64,000 nt of DNA. It comes from Elusimicrobiota bacterium. Lineage in GTDB: Bacteria; CG03; SLGR01; JAFGSA01. A program made the translations under genes and the position numbers. The stretch is from the NCBI GenBank assembly GCA_016934855.1, contig JAFGSA010000024.1, forward strand, positions 1 through 64,000, in the 5' to 3' direction. The number at the start of each line of letters is the position of its first letter. Within the stretch, counting starts at the first letter, position 1. The notes below the pieces were generated by a model. The model worked only from the letters and a program-made list of their open reading frames with translations, made no database searches and was not told the DNA's origin. Shown in pieces: positions 47,673 through 57,037 of the stretch.

Positions 47673-48959
47673 CTACCTGGGGATATCATCTCCGCCTGCG
47701 GCTTCTTTTATCCTTATCAGGGCCGAATTCAGCCCCAAGACCGTCCAGAACATCATACCGAACTTGATCCCGAACAGATAACTTGTAAAAAGACTCTGAA
47801 TGGCAAACCAGACCCACAGCATACAGAAAGCTGCACCGAGACTTTTCAGGAACCTGTCTCTGCTGAGATACACCCTGTATGAACCCATAAAAGCCATCAG
47901 TATCACCGCCATGAAGGCCGCAAGCCCCGGAATACCGAATTCCGCGGATGTCTGAAGGTAATTGCTGTGTGCCGGTCCCTCGTACATCTCCCTGTCAAGG
48001 AAAAGGTCGTAATTGCCCGGGCCGGTGCCCAGAAAAGGCTTTTTCCTTATCACATCCATCGCTCCGGACCACAGTTCGCATCTCCATACCACTGAATTTT
48101 CCGTCTTGTCGAACCTGTTTACAGCTTTCGTCCTCACAGGTTTCAGGATGACCCCGGACAGGAATATGATTAAAAAAGCAACCAGTGCTATCCATAAATA
48201 TTTCCAGCCCCTTTTCCTTATGATCAGCATGAGTCCGAATATCAGCACCCCGGACATTCCCAGCAATCCTCCCCTGCTGAAAGTCAGGATATTTACCGCG
48301 GCAAGAAGAAACACAAACGGAAGAATAACGGCATTAAGCGGTTTTTTCCCGGAAGAAAGCAGCAAGCCTGCCAGCAGGGGAAGAACGAGTCCGATGTACT
48401 GCGAAAAATTATTTGCGCTCATAAATGAACCGAATGCCCTGATGTTAACATCCGGCCTGTACCAGTTGAACCCGTGCTCCTTTATCTTATGAGCGAGCGT
48501 CGAGGGCTCCATTATCATGGAGAAGAGCCCCTTGTGCCTGCTTATTATATTGAACATCTCCTCGCTGGAATAGGTGTACTGCCATATAGCCATAGCTGAG
48601 AGTATGGCCGCGGGGATCAGCATGACCAGCAATGCGTTTCTTAATTTCTCCTTTGTATCCACAATCATCATGACCGGGAAATACACCAGGATGAAAATAC
48701 TCCATTTTATCATATGTATAGCCGCGGTCCTGATATCATCGGAACATACCGATGAGACGAGCATGATGAGAATCAGCACGGCGACTGATCCGGCTATGGT
48801 ATCCGCTGTTATCGCGGTCCGGATTTTTTTATGTCCCGACGCGGCCAGCAATATAAGAACGACAGCGATAAGCTGGGCAAGCGAGCCGGTATAATCCCCG
48901 TAGATGTCGAAAAAAAACTGGAAGGGGATGATTATTATCAATAAAAGCAGTAATTTCAT
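47673..48959 (-). CDS. O-antigen ligase/polymerase-like (Wzy_C) membrane protein
   Basis: Protein of 428 residues, about 11 helices, with the Wzy_C/WaaL periplasmic loop: TFSRGGLLGMSGV, KPFLGTGPGNYDLFL and GPAHSNYLQTSAEFGIPGL, where the loop His of HSNYLQ is the expected catalytic residue. It polymerises or ligates lipid-linked glycan. It overlaps the next gene by four bases. A second member lies at 58796-60157. Confidence 0.87.
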   Translation of the reverse strand: MKLLLLLIIIIPFQFFFDIYGDYTGSLAQLIAVVLILLAASGHKKIRTAITADTIAGSVAVLILIMLVSSVCSDDIRTAAIHMIKWSIFILVYFPVMMIVDTKEKLRNALLVMLIPAAILSAMAIWQYTYSSEEMFNIISRHKGLFSMIMEPSTLAHKIKEHGFNWYRPDVNIRAFGSFMSANNFSQYIGLVLPLLAGLLLSSGKKPLNAVILPFVFLLAAVNILTFSRGGLLGMSGVLIFGLMLIIRKRGWKYLWIALVAFLIIFLSGVILKPVRTKAVNRFDKTENSVVWRCELWSGAMDVIRKKPFLGTGPGNYDLFLDREMYEGPAHSNYLQTSAEFGIPGLAAFMAVILMAFMGSYRVYLSRDRFLKSLGAAFCMLWVWFAIQSLFTSYLFGIKFGMMFWTVLGLNSALIRIKEAAGGDDIPR

Positions 48960-50437
48960 TTTTTCACCTTAAACACGTCATCAAGGTATATATCGCGACG
49001 GTACTTTTTGTATTTATGAGTCATCCCGTTTACCAGCTCCACCCACAACCTGTGGGGGCCCGGTGTGAAATCCATGGCTATTTTATAGTGCTGCTTATGA
49101 TCCGAAGATACATATATTTTCCTTATCTCTTCCTCGTCAACGCCCACCTTTATTATAGGCCAGACATCGAATCTCCTTATTCCTTTAACCCTGAAGAATA
49201 TCACTTCGCGGCCGGCCGCAGTGATATCTGCATACCACCTGTTATCCGATACGATCTTCCAGGTATTTTTACCCTTTCCCCAGTCTTCCACTTCCGATAC
49301 CCAGCCCCTCCTGTCTGCGACCAGTATAAGATCGTCATCCGCCCTGTGTTTCTTAAATTCCCTTCTTTCATCTTCAGGACCTATTTTTTTCTTCTCCCTG
49401 CAGTTCTTATAAACTCTTCTTAAATATTTGGACCGGCTGCTGTAATCTTCCAGCATCTGTCGCGCTTTCCTGTAATAACCGATCCTGTACCAGAACAGGG
49501 CTTCTTCAATAATATCCTCGTCGCTTTCGGGTTTTGCAGTCTTCATCTGCGCTATGGCCTCCGAAAAAAGAAACTTATTTTCCAGGAATCTTATAATTTC
49601 CAGGTTCTGCCTGATTCCCAATCCCTTTACTGGCAGTATACCCGCGCCGGGTATATCACCTAGCGTTCCCGACTCCATGCATGCTTCAGCGTATACTCTT
49701 TTCATATTCTGGCCGGCGGATCCGTATGACATGTAGTCTGTTATCAGCTCTTTGGCTTCCGCATACCTGCCTTCGGAAAAGAGCAGCTGCGCCAGGTCAC
49801 CGCACGCAGCAGGATTGCGCTTACTGATACTGAGTGCAATGCTGTAAAGTGTTTTTGCTTTATCCGATCTGCCCTCTTTTACCTTTTTTTCAGCTATTGC
49901 GCTAATCCCCCTTGAAACTGCCCATCCGCCCGCCGCGAGCACGATGACTGCGGAGATTATATATAATGCGTCCTTTCTTGTTTTTTCCGAATCTCCTTTC
50001 ATGAGATTCAGGAATACATAGCCCGAACACCACACAAGTATAACAGACCATAGATGCGGCTGCGCGGCTTCTCCGAAGACCTTTATGAATACTGCGTACC
50101 CGGAAAACACCAGGCCCGACGACAGCCACGCCAGCGAGACTGGATCCTTTAGCCTCTCCGGCTTGAGTAATACCGGGAGATTCAGCAGGAATAATACAGC
50201 TACTGCTGCCGAGATCATATATGAAGCTATGCGCTCTCCGTATCCGATACTGACTATATACAGCATTACTGCCGCAAATATATACCCGGCCACATAGCCG
50301 CGGCTCCTGACAAGAACCAGAAGGACAAGAGCGATGCCGATAAAAGCATAGTCTCCGAGGGACATATACGGGATGAGCAGCAGAGGCAGAAGCAGGATGA
50401 ATCTGCAGAGCCACCTGTTTAGAGTTTTTATGAGCAT
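48956..50437 (-). CDS. Membrane protein with TPR repeats and C-terminal beta domain, unrecognised
   Basis: Protein of 493 residues. About seven membrane helices (residues 8-185), TPR-like helical repeats (about 190-355; KAKTLYSIALSISKRNP, YAEAKELITDYMSY) and a C-terminal beta-rich domain of about 120 residues. The latter has FTPGPHRLWVELVN and YRRDIYLDDVFKV, resembling the carbohydrate-binding fold of CBM36/60-type domains (resemblance only). Possible role: periplasmic glycan capture beside the ligase. The gene abuts the ManC-type gene with no gap and overlaps the ligase gene by four bases. Confidence 0.6.
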   Translation of the reverse strand: MLIKTLNRWLCRFILLLPLLLIPYMSLGDYAFIGIALVLLVLVRSRGYVAGYIFAAVMLYIVSIGYGERIASYMISAAVAVLFLLNLPVLLKPERLKDPVSLAWLSSGLVFSGYAVFIKVFGEAAQPHLWSVILVWCSGYVFLNLMKGDSEKTRKDALYIISAVIVLAAGGWAVSRGISAIAEKKVKEGRSDKAKTLYSIALSISKRNPAACGDLAQLLFSEGRYAEAKELITDYMSYGSAGQNMKRVYAEACMESGTLGDIPGAGILPVKGLGIRQNLEIIRFLENKFLFSEAIAQMKTAKPESDEDIIEEALFWYRIGYYRKARQMLEDYSSRSKYLRRVYKNCREKKKIGPEDERREFKKHRADDDLILVADRRGWVSEVEDWGKGKNTWKIVSDNRWYADITAAGREVIFFRVKGIRRFDVWPIIKVGVDEEEIRKIYVSSDHKQHYKIAMDFTPGPHRLWVELVNGMTHKYKKYRRDIYLDDVFKVKK

Positions 50438-51823
50438 CTACGTCCTCTCATAATCATCCTCGACCCTGACTATATCATCTTCTTCTATCTTCTCTCCTGT
50501 AGCAAGTTCAAGTATCATCACGCTGTCACTTCCCCTGTTTTCCGCCCGGTGGAGTTTTCCCGCCGGTATCCTGAGTGTTTCTCCGGGTTTTGGCTCTATT
50601 GAATCTTTATCCAGCGTTATAACGGCATCTCCCCTCATAAGGGTCCATGACTCATCCCTGTGTCGGTGCTTCTGCAGGCTCAGCCGCTGCCCCGGATATA
50701 TTTCGAGTATCTTCACCTTGAATCCCTTGCCCTCGTCCAGCACCCTGTAATTGCCCCACGGCCGGTAATCCGTCATATGACGCATTGCCACTTCCCTTCC
50801 GCCTATCATATCCACGATGTCCTTTACTTTCTGTCCGGAACCCCTTTTCATCACAAGTATGGCATCTTTCGTATCGACCACGATGATGTCTTCCACGCCT
50901 ATTGCGGATACGAACTTCCCCGGTTCCGTGCAGATATAAGTATTGGACGTGTCTATCATCTCTCCCTCGCTGTTAGTGCTGTTGCCGTCCCTGTCTTTTC
51001 TTACGACGGCATGCACAGCCTCCCATGATCCCAGGTCATCCCATCCTCCCCTGTACGGCACGACCGCGGCTCTGGCCGTCTTTTCCATCACGGCATAGTC
51101 TATGGAAATAGCCGGCATCTTTTTATACAGAGATGGCACATCGGCGTCTTTATTTTTCATTTTTCCGAACATCTCATAGATAACAGGGTTTAGCCTTTTC
51201 ATCTCCGCCTTCATAACCGACGACTTGAAAATAAATATACCCGCGTTCCAATAGTATTGCCTGGATTCTACATATTCCCTTGCCGTCTGGAAGTCGGGTT
51301 TTTCCTTGAACCTGTCTATTCTCCACGCGTCTTCACCTATTCCGGCCGCTCTTTTTATATATCCGTACCCCGTGGAAGGATACTGTGGCTCTATACCTAT
51401 TGAAACTATATAGTCCTGTTCAGCTGTCCTGATCGCCTTTTCGACCGCACGCCTGAATTCTTCCTCCGGGCGTATGATGTGATCGGCGGGAAGGACTATT
51501 ACCATAGTATCATCTTCGAAATCCTTTATACCCATCATTATAGCCGGTGCCGTATTTTTTGCTTCCGGCTCCGTAACTATACCGGCCCTGCCGAACCCGC
51601 TGTTTACCCGCCTGATATCCTGCTCGATGAGATGGGCATTCTCTTTAAGCGTGACGATGTATATGTTTTCATCGGAGGTTATCTTCCTCGCCCTTTCGTA
51701 AGCGCTCTGGAGCAGACTCGAACCAGAATCGAATTTCAGCATGAACTTCGGCCATTTTTCGCGGCTCATGGGCCACAGCCTTTTACCCGACCCACCAGCC
51801 AGGATCAGCACCCTAATGTTCAC
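50438..51823 (-). CDS. manC: Mannose-1-phosphate guanylyltransferase/mannose-6-phosphate isomerase (ManC-type)
   Basis: Protein of 461 residues. Residues 1-280 are a nucleotidyltransferase with AGGSGKRLWPMSREKWPKFML, LPADHII, DRFKEKPDF and GGWDDLGSWEAV; residues about 340-461 are the cupin isomerase domain (RPWGNYRVLDEGKGFKVKI, PGQRLSLQKHRHRDESW). It makes GDP-mannose, the substrate for the AlgD-like dehydrogenase at 54910-56229 and for GT4 enzymes here. Overlaps the tandem GT4 gene by four bases. Confidence 0.94.
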   Translation of the reverse strand: MNIRVLILAGGSGKRLWPMSREKWPKFMLKFDSGSSLLQSAYERARKITSDENIYIVTLKENAHLIEQDIRRVNSGFGRAGIVTEPEAKNTAPAIMMGIKDFEDDTMVIVLPADHIIRPEEEFRRAVEKAIRTAEQDYIVSIGIEPQYPSTGYGYIKRAAGIGEDAWRIDRFKEKPDFQTAREYVESRQYYWNAGIFIFKSSVMKAEMKRLNPVIYEMFGKMKNKDADVPSLYKKMPAISIDYAVMEKTARAAVVPYRGGWDDLGSWEAVHAVVRKDRDGNSTNSEGEMIDTSNTYICTEPGKFVSAIGVEDIIVVDTKDAILVMKRGSGQKVKDIVDMIGGREVAMRHMTDYRPWGNYRVLDEGKGFKVKILEIYPGQRLSLQKHRHRDESWTLMRGDAVITLDKDSIEPKPGETLRIPAGKLHRAENRGSDSVMILELATGEKIEEDDIVRVEDDYERT

Positions 51824-54213
51824 GACAGCTCTCCGTACGCGCCCAGGAGGATGTTCTTCTGCTTATCGAAGGATATCTTTTCATATTTTTCTTTTGCCTT
51901 TCTTATTTTTTTAAGGAATATTTCCGGATTACAGCTAAACTCGATTATTTTATCGGCAAGTTCTTTTGCGGAACCCGGACTGAAAAAAGTCACTTCTTCT
52001 TCGGAAAAGAACTCCACCGTCCCTTCGGTCCTGCTTATTATCACGGGTTTTTCCATGATTACATATTCCAGGAGTTTTGTGGGCAACACCGTATCCATGA
52101 AACTGTCTTTTTTATTGGGCACTATGCACAGGTCGGCTTTCGATATGATATCGGGCATATAGTCTATCAGGTAAAAACCTTTTAAGAATACCTTTTCCCC
52201 AAGCCCGTATTTATTTATCATCTTCTTGAACATGGTTTCGGCATCGCCGCTCCCGTATATATCAAGCCTGAAGCCTATCCCCTTTCCATCCAGTATCTTA
52301 GTAGCTTCTATGAGCGTATCTACACCGTAACGGCTCACGAGCGTACCATGATACAGCAGCTTCAGGTATCCGTCTTTCACGCGATCCGCGTTCCCCCTGA
52401 TATAGAAATACCTCTCATCCGCGGAATTGAGTATCACGTCGATCTTGTTTTCCGGATATCCCTTCTCAACAAGCATTTTTTTATAGATGTTAACCGCGAC
52501 TATTATCCTGTCTGCGAAATGTATCGATATCTTTTCTCCGAGATTAACCAGGTTCTTGATCATCTTGTTGCTCTTCGCCTTGAATCTCGATATAAAAAGG
52601 ATCGGGACCCGGTCATGGATATCAAATATTATCCTGGCGCCCAGGAGTTTCGGTATCAATCCTACGAACACAAGGAGATCGGGCGGATTATGAACATGTA
52701 TTATGTCATACTTCTTCTTCATGAACAGCTGGAGGAGTTTAATGGTGCATAAGACGAAAAAGCTGAAATATTCCGCTATATATATGTATAGCGGATGCCC
52801 CCTGTGGCGCCTGACAGGCAGACGGTGTATAATGATATCGTTCCACACATCTATGCTTTTTTCATTCTTCTGCTTCAGGCATATGACATCCACATTATAC
52901 CCGTTATCAAGAAGCGCCTCGGCCTCTCTTCTCACACGGAAGTCCTTGGGGTAATACTCGTGGACTACCATACAGACTCTCTTTCTGGCGGTATCACGGC
53001 TATAGACATATCCCCCGAGCACTTCGTCATAGACTCTGTAAAGATTGTATTTTTCGTTATCCCAGGATAATTCGTTCTTTATCCTCTCGTACCCGTACTT
53101 TCCCATACTTTCTCTTCTGGAAGGATTGTCTATGAGACTTAGGATGTTCTCGGCCAGGTTAACAGAATCGTTAGGCTCCGCGTACAGAGATGCGGCCTGT
53201 GCAGTAGCCCTCCCTTCCTTGAGATTGAACTGGACTATCGGTTTGCCGACAGCCATGTATTCCATTATTTTATTCATGGTGGACTTATCGTTCATCTCGT
53301 TGTATTCATCGGGATTAACGCAGAGATCCGAAGTGTTCAATATCTTTATCAGCTCACGGTCCGGTATCCTTCCCGTGAATGTTATGTATTCCGATATTTT
53401 CTTCATCTTAGCATAGCGCACTACATTATCGAAATCCGGGCCGCTCCCTACGCAGACAAATTGTATGTCTTTGCGATTCCTAGCATAAACTATGTGCTCG
53501 ATTGCTTCTATAAGGTAGTTCAGCCCCTCCTGCTTGCCGATAACCCCGACATAACCGACCAGGTAATCCCTCCCGTTCCTGTATCTTTTGTCAGGAGGGA
53601 CATTCTGGAGCCTTTTGAGGTCCGGCCCGCTTCTGACGACAAAAACTTTTCCCGGGTCCATCCTGCCGCGGTTTATGGCTATTGATTTATATGATTCGTT
53701 GGTTGCTATGGAATAGTCGGCAAATCTGAAAGTCAGTTTTTCCAGCATTATCATCAGCTTGAAAATCAGGTCCTTCTTTTTATATTTTGCCAGGAATAAT
53801 TCGGGATTGATATCATGATGATCGAATATAAATTTCGTTCCGAACAGTTTAAATGGCAGAGCGATAAGGAATATGAGATCCGGCGGATTGCAGGCATGTA
53901 TTATATCTATTCCGCATTTGAAAAATATCCACCACGCGATGAAAAATTCTCCGATAAGCGCAGAGATATACTCAAGCGGGTACTCCCACCTGGTTACCGC
54001 TTCTTTTATGAGCCTGTGTCTGTATATCTCTATCCCGTCGATGGTCTCTCTTTTCCTGCTGTACTCGCCGGAAGTAGGGCAGATGATGAATACTTCTGCT
54101 CCTCGTTCTTTAAGAGCCAGCGCTTCCTGCCAGACCCTGCGGTCAAAAGGCACAGGCAGGTTTTCTACGATAATGAGGATCTTCTTTTGCTTATATATAT
54201 TCGCCGTGTTCAT
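51820..54213 (-). CDS. Tandem GT4-GT4 glycosyltransferase fusion
   Basis: Protein of 797 residues with two complete GT-B units. Unit 1 (about 1-400) has DRRVWQEALALKERG, FDHHDINPELF, GYVGVIGKQEGLNYLIEAI and MEYMAVGKPIVQ. Unit 2 (about 410-797) has FRVRREAEALLDNG, FDIHDRVPILF, YHGTLVSRYGVDTLIEAT and LEYVIMEKPVIIS. The halves are mutually similar, so it arose by duplication and fusion. Two consecutive sugar additions by one protein are likely. Sugar specificity is unknown. Confidence 0.85.
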   Translation of the reverse strand: MNTANIYKQKKILIIVENLPVPFDRRVWQEALALKERGAEVFIICPTSGEYSRKRETIDGIEIYRHRLIKEAVTRWEYPLEYISALIGEFFIAWWIFFKCGIDIIHACNPPDLIFLIALPFKLFGTKFIFDHHDINPELFLAKYKKKDLIFKLMIMLEKLTFRFADYSIATNESYKSIAINRGRMDPGKVFVVRSGPDLKRLQNVPPDKRYRNGRDYLVGYVGVIGKQEGLNYLIEAIEHIVYARNRKDIQFVCVGSGPDFDNVVRYAKMKKISEYITFTGRIPDRELIKILNTSDLCVNPDEYNEMNDKSTMNKIMEYMAVGKPIVQFNLKEGRATAQAASLYAEPNDSVNLAENILSLIDNPSRRESMGKYGYERIKNELSWDNEKYNLYRVYDEVLGGYVYSRDTARKRVCMVVHEYYPKDFRVRREAEALLDNGYNVDVICLKQKNEKSIDVWNDIIIHRLPVRRHRGHPLYIYIAEYFSFFVLCTIKLLQLFMKKKYDIIHVHNPPDLLVFVGLIPKLLGARIIFDIHDRVPILFISRFKAKSNKMIKNLVNLGEKISIHFADRIIVAVNIYKKMLVEKGYPENKIDVILNSADERYFYIRGNADRVKDGYLKLLYHGTLVSRYGVDTLIEATKILDGKGIGFRLDIYGSGDAETMFKKMINKYGLGEKVFLKGFYLIDYMPDIISKADLCIVPNKKDSFMDTVLPTKLLEYVIMEKPVIISRTEGTVEFFSEEEVTFFSPGSAKELADKIIEFSCNPEIFLKKIRKAKEKYEKISFDKQKNILLGAYGELS

Positions 54214-54929
54214 ATCTTTATGGCTATCAGGGATTTAACCAGGAATAAAAATCTCTCTTTTACTATCATTGAACCCGGGAAAAGATATTTCAGGTTATTC
54301 ATGCCCAGCAGATTACACGTAGGGATAAATCGGCTTATTCTCACCCGTTTCAGGATTCCGTATTTCCTGATCATTTTCAGAATCTGCATTAATACCGGAC
54401 GAGGCATGTAATTTACGAGAGGGAGCCTCATATGGGGTTCGAATGGAAAATATTTATTCGGCGTCTGCACGAAATATTTCTTACCGACCCTGCTTATTTC
54501 CTTCGCAAATAATTCCTGCTTCTTCAGCGCTTTTTCACTGAACGTCCTGCCGCTATGAATCTGCCATGCCATATTTTCGTCTATACTCACGTGTTCTATT
54601 ACCGAACTGCAAAATACTATATCAAAAGATTTATCGGGAAAAGGCAGCTTCTCTCCGCCGTCTATTAGCACCGTTTTAAATCCATATTTCTTCTCCGCCT
54701 GGTCCAGGGCACTTCTAGAAATATCTGCTACCGTCACGTCGTTTTTCTGCCCGAGCACGTCCGCTATATGAGCCCCGTTATTGCCGCCCAGGTCCAGAAT
54801 ACGGTCATTCTTATCGGGGGATATATACCGGTCGAAAATATTTTTCCTGTGCTTTCTTGAATTCTTCTGGACAGACAGGAAAAGCCGCAGCGTGATATTC
54901 TTTATCCTATCACCAGCACAAACCTTCAT
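54210..54929 (-). CDS. Class I SAM-dependent methyltransferase
   Basis: Protein of 239 residues. RILDLGGNNGAHIADVLG is motif I, FDIVFCSSVIEHVS the motif for the post-II strand, a Methyltransf_11 pattern. Unusual for the family is the long insertion with conserved ENMAWQIHSGRTFSEKALKK. It would methylate a glycan or lipid intermediate. GGAGAAG precedes the ATG; it overlaps the AlgD-like gene by 20 bases and the tandem GT4 gene by four. Confidence 0.85.
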   Translation of the reverse strand: MKVCAGDRIKNITLRLFLSVQKNSRKHRKNIFDRYISPDKNDRILDLGGNNGAHIADVLGQKNDVTVADISRSALDQAEKKYGFKTVLIDGGEKLPFPDKSFDIVFCSSVIEHVSIDENMAWQIHSGRTFSEKALKKQELFAKEISRVGKKYFVQTPNKYFPFEPHMRLPLVNYMPRPVLMQILKMIRKYGILKRVRISRFIPTCNLLGMNNLKYLFPGSMIVKERFLFLVKSLIAIKI

Positions 54930-56229
54930 AATTTTCTTCTCCGGACATGTCCCTGCATATGCCTATCAGATCTATTATTATCTTCGTATTCAGCTTTTCC
55001 CTGTTCTTATCGATGTAGTCGGCAAAATATTTCTCTTTATTCACGATAACGACAATTTCTGATTCTTCTATCAACTCGTCTATCGAACCAGTCAGTGCTT
55101 CCGTAATATGCGGGAACTTGTTAAAAAGATATTCCTTGTTCTTTCCTATGAGCTTTGAGAGGTTGATATTCGAATCGTATATGCAGACATTATACCCTTT
55201 CCCTATAAAATATTCGCCAACCTCCAGCGCGGGACTGAACCTCAGGTCATCTGTCCCCTGCTTAAAGCTGATACCGAGAAACCCTATCTTACGTTTGTTT
55301 TTTTCCTGTATCGTCTTCTCAACCATTTCCATATGCTTTTTATTGCTAGCCGATATACCCTCGATAACCGGTACTCCCACCCTCGAATCCAGTGCCATGG
55401 AATTCAGAGCATTAAGGTCTTTGGGAAGGCATGAGCCGCCATACGCAAATCCCGGCTTAAAATATGCCTCTGAAATATTCAGCGCCTTGTCTTTACAGAA
55501 TATCTCCATGACCTCGAAACTGTCAACGCCGAGTTTTTTGCATATGCGCCCTATTTCATTTGCGAAACTAACTTTCAAAGCGTGATAAGTATTGTTCACG
55601 AATTTAATGATCTCGGCGACTTTAACATCCGCGCGTATTATCTCGGCCTTTATAGGCCGGTAGAGTTTCTCGATTATCTTCAGACCTTTGGCACTTGTGC
55701 CGGCTATCAGTATATAAGGCGGGTTAAAAAAATCATCAACGGCACTGCCTTCTCTCAGAAATTCGGGATTCGAAACGACCGCAAAATCCTTATCGTGTTT
55801 TTTCGCGCTGGATGCTTCTATTATCTGAACTATCTTCGCGTTTGTCCCGGGCATCACCGTACTCCTGACCGCAATCACGTGAAAGGCCTCTTTTTTCTTC
55901 ATTGCCTTCCCTATGTCTTCCGCGACCTTGTATATATGCTCCATATCCAGGTTGCCCTTCTCATTATTAGGAGTTCCAACGCAGATAAAGGACAACTCGC
56001 TGTCAGCCACGGCTTTTTCGGGATCCAGGGTAGCCCTTATCAATCCTTTCTTTCTCGCCCTGGCGATCAGCAAGTCTATATCCTTTTCTACTACGGTAGG
56101 AGTGCCTGCGTTGATAAGTTTCACTTTGTCCGCTGCCACATCCACGCCGGTCACGCTATGCCCCATATCCGCAAGACAACCCATTCCCACGCATCCTACA
56201 TAACCTAAACCGAATATTGATATCTTCAT
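54910..56229 (-). CDS. algD: GDP-mannose 6-dehydrogenase-like (AlgD-type) sugar-nucleotide dehydrogenase
   Basis: Protein of 439 residues with the Rossmann start ISIFGLGYVGCVGMGCLADMG, catalytic Cys267 in FAYGGSCLPKD, FANEIG and the C-terminal SFKQGTDDLRFSP, ending EGLCW. The ending, the Cys context and overall length match AlgD (GDP-mannose 6-dehydrogenase) better than UDP-glucose dehydrogenase, from memory of that sequence. It would give GDP-mannuronate from the GDP-mannose made by the adjacent ManC-type enzyme. AAAGGA precedes the ATG. Confidence 0.8.
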   Translation of the reverse strand: MKISIFGLGYVGCVGMGCLADMGHSVTGVDVAADKVKLINAGTPTVVEKDIDLLIARARKKGLIRATLDPEKAVADSELSFICVGTPNNEKGNLDMEHIYKVAEDIGKAMKKKEAFHVIAVRSTVMPGTNAKIVQIIEASSAKKHDKDFAVVSNPEFLREGSAVDDFFNPPYILIAGTSAKGLKIIEKLYRPIKAEIIRADVKVAEIIKFVNNTYHALKVSFANEIGRICKKLGVDSFEVMEIFCKDKALNISEAYFKPGFAYGGSCLPKDLNALNSMALDSRVGVPVIEGISASNKKHMEMVEKTIQEKNKRKIGFLGISFKQGTDDLRFSPALEVGEYFIGKGYNVCIYDSNINLSKLIGKNKEYLFNKFPHITEALTGSIDELIEESEIVVIVNKEKYFADYIDKNREKLNTKIIIDLIGICRDMSGEENYEGLCW

Positions 56230-56263
56230 AATATTATATCCTTTTTATATATACTGCCTTTTT

Positions 56264-57037
56264 TCATTGTTTACCAGAATATTCCCTTACTCCGCCGATA
56301 AACCTTATCGCCATGACAGATGTATATAGCGCGATTATCACAAAAGACATTTCGCGCAGCCGGCTGGATGACGATTCGCTGTTCATCAGCGCGATAATGA
56401 GAGGAAGTATTATAAAATGCATTGTGTCGCTTTTAAAAAGTTTAACATAGAGATTTACCATCAGCACTAAGATTGATTCGGACCGGGTTTCATCAGTATC
56501 CTTTCCCGTATCGAGAAAAAGGCTGAAGAATTTCCTTTTCGCGGTTATCGGTGCTGTTTCCGATTTTTTTTCCTTAAGGGCGCACCCGAATTGGTGTATG
56601 ACCCATTCAAGAAATACGGTATAGGGAATCATGAACAGGTTACCGGAGAAATAACCGAAAAGAGCCAATATCATTCCTGCCCTGACAGGCCTGTCGCTGA
56701 ACGAATCAAGTTTTTCACCCAGAAGAGACGGTTTCTCCTGCGCTCGCGCTATAGCGCCATCCGCATAATCAAGTACTTTAATAAATAATAAAAGCCCCAC
56801 GGCCGCCAGCCTTAATGCAAAATATTCATTTCCAGCCAGGGTGAGCAGATAAAAACAGCCCAGCATTATAATCACTCTTAATATAGAAACAGCATTGGCA
56901 GATAATCCTATCCTATAAAAGATAAATCCCAGCACAAGCCCGACGGGCCTGTATAACAGGGATATGAATGTATAATTTCTGTCTTCATCCCGTTTGCTCT
57001 GGGGATATGCTTTTATTTTGAATTCTGAGTAATTCAC
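56264..57037 (-). CDS. CDP-alcohol phosphatidyltransferase, intact motif
   Basis: Protein of 257 residues with about six membrane helices. The family motif is complete: Asp90, Asp93-Gly, Ala-Arg at 97-98, Gly107, Asp111, Asp115. It swaps the CMP of a CDP-alcohol for a second alcohol in the membrane. The start is GTG and overlaps the stop of the next homologue (GTGA). A stretch of charged residues (155-178) follows the motif. The alcohol substrates cannot be read from sequence. Confidence 0.87.
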   Translation of the reverse strand: MNYSEFKIKAYPQSKRDEDRNYTFISLLYRPVGLVLGFIFYRIGLSANAVSILRVIIMLGCFYLLTLAGNEYFALRLAAVGLLLFIKVLDYADGAIARAQEKPSLLGEKLDSFSDRPVRAGMILALFGYFSGNLFMIPYTVFLEWVIHQFGCALKEKKSETAPITAKRKFFSLFLDTGKDTDETRSESILVLMVNLYVKLFKSDTMHFIILPLIIALMNSESSSSRLREMSFVIIALYTSVMAIRFIGGVREYSGKQ

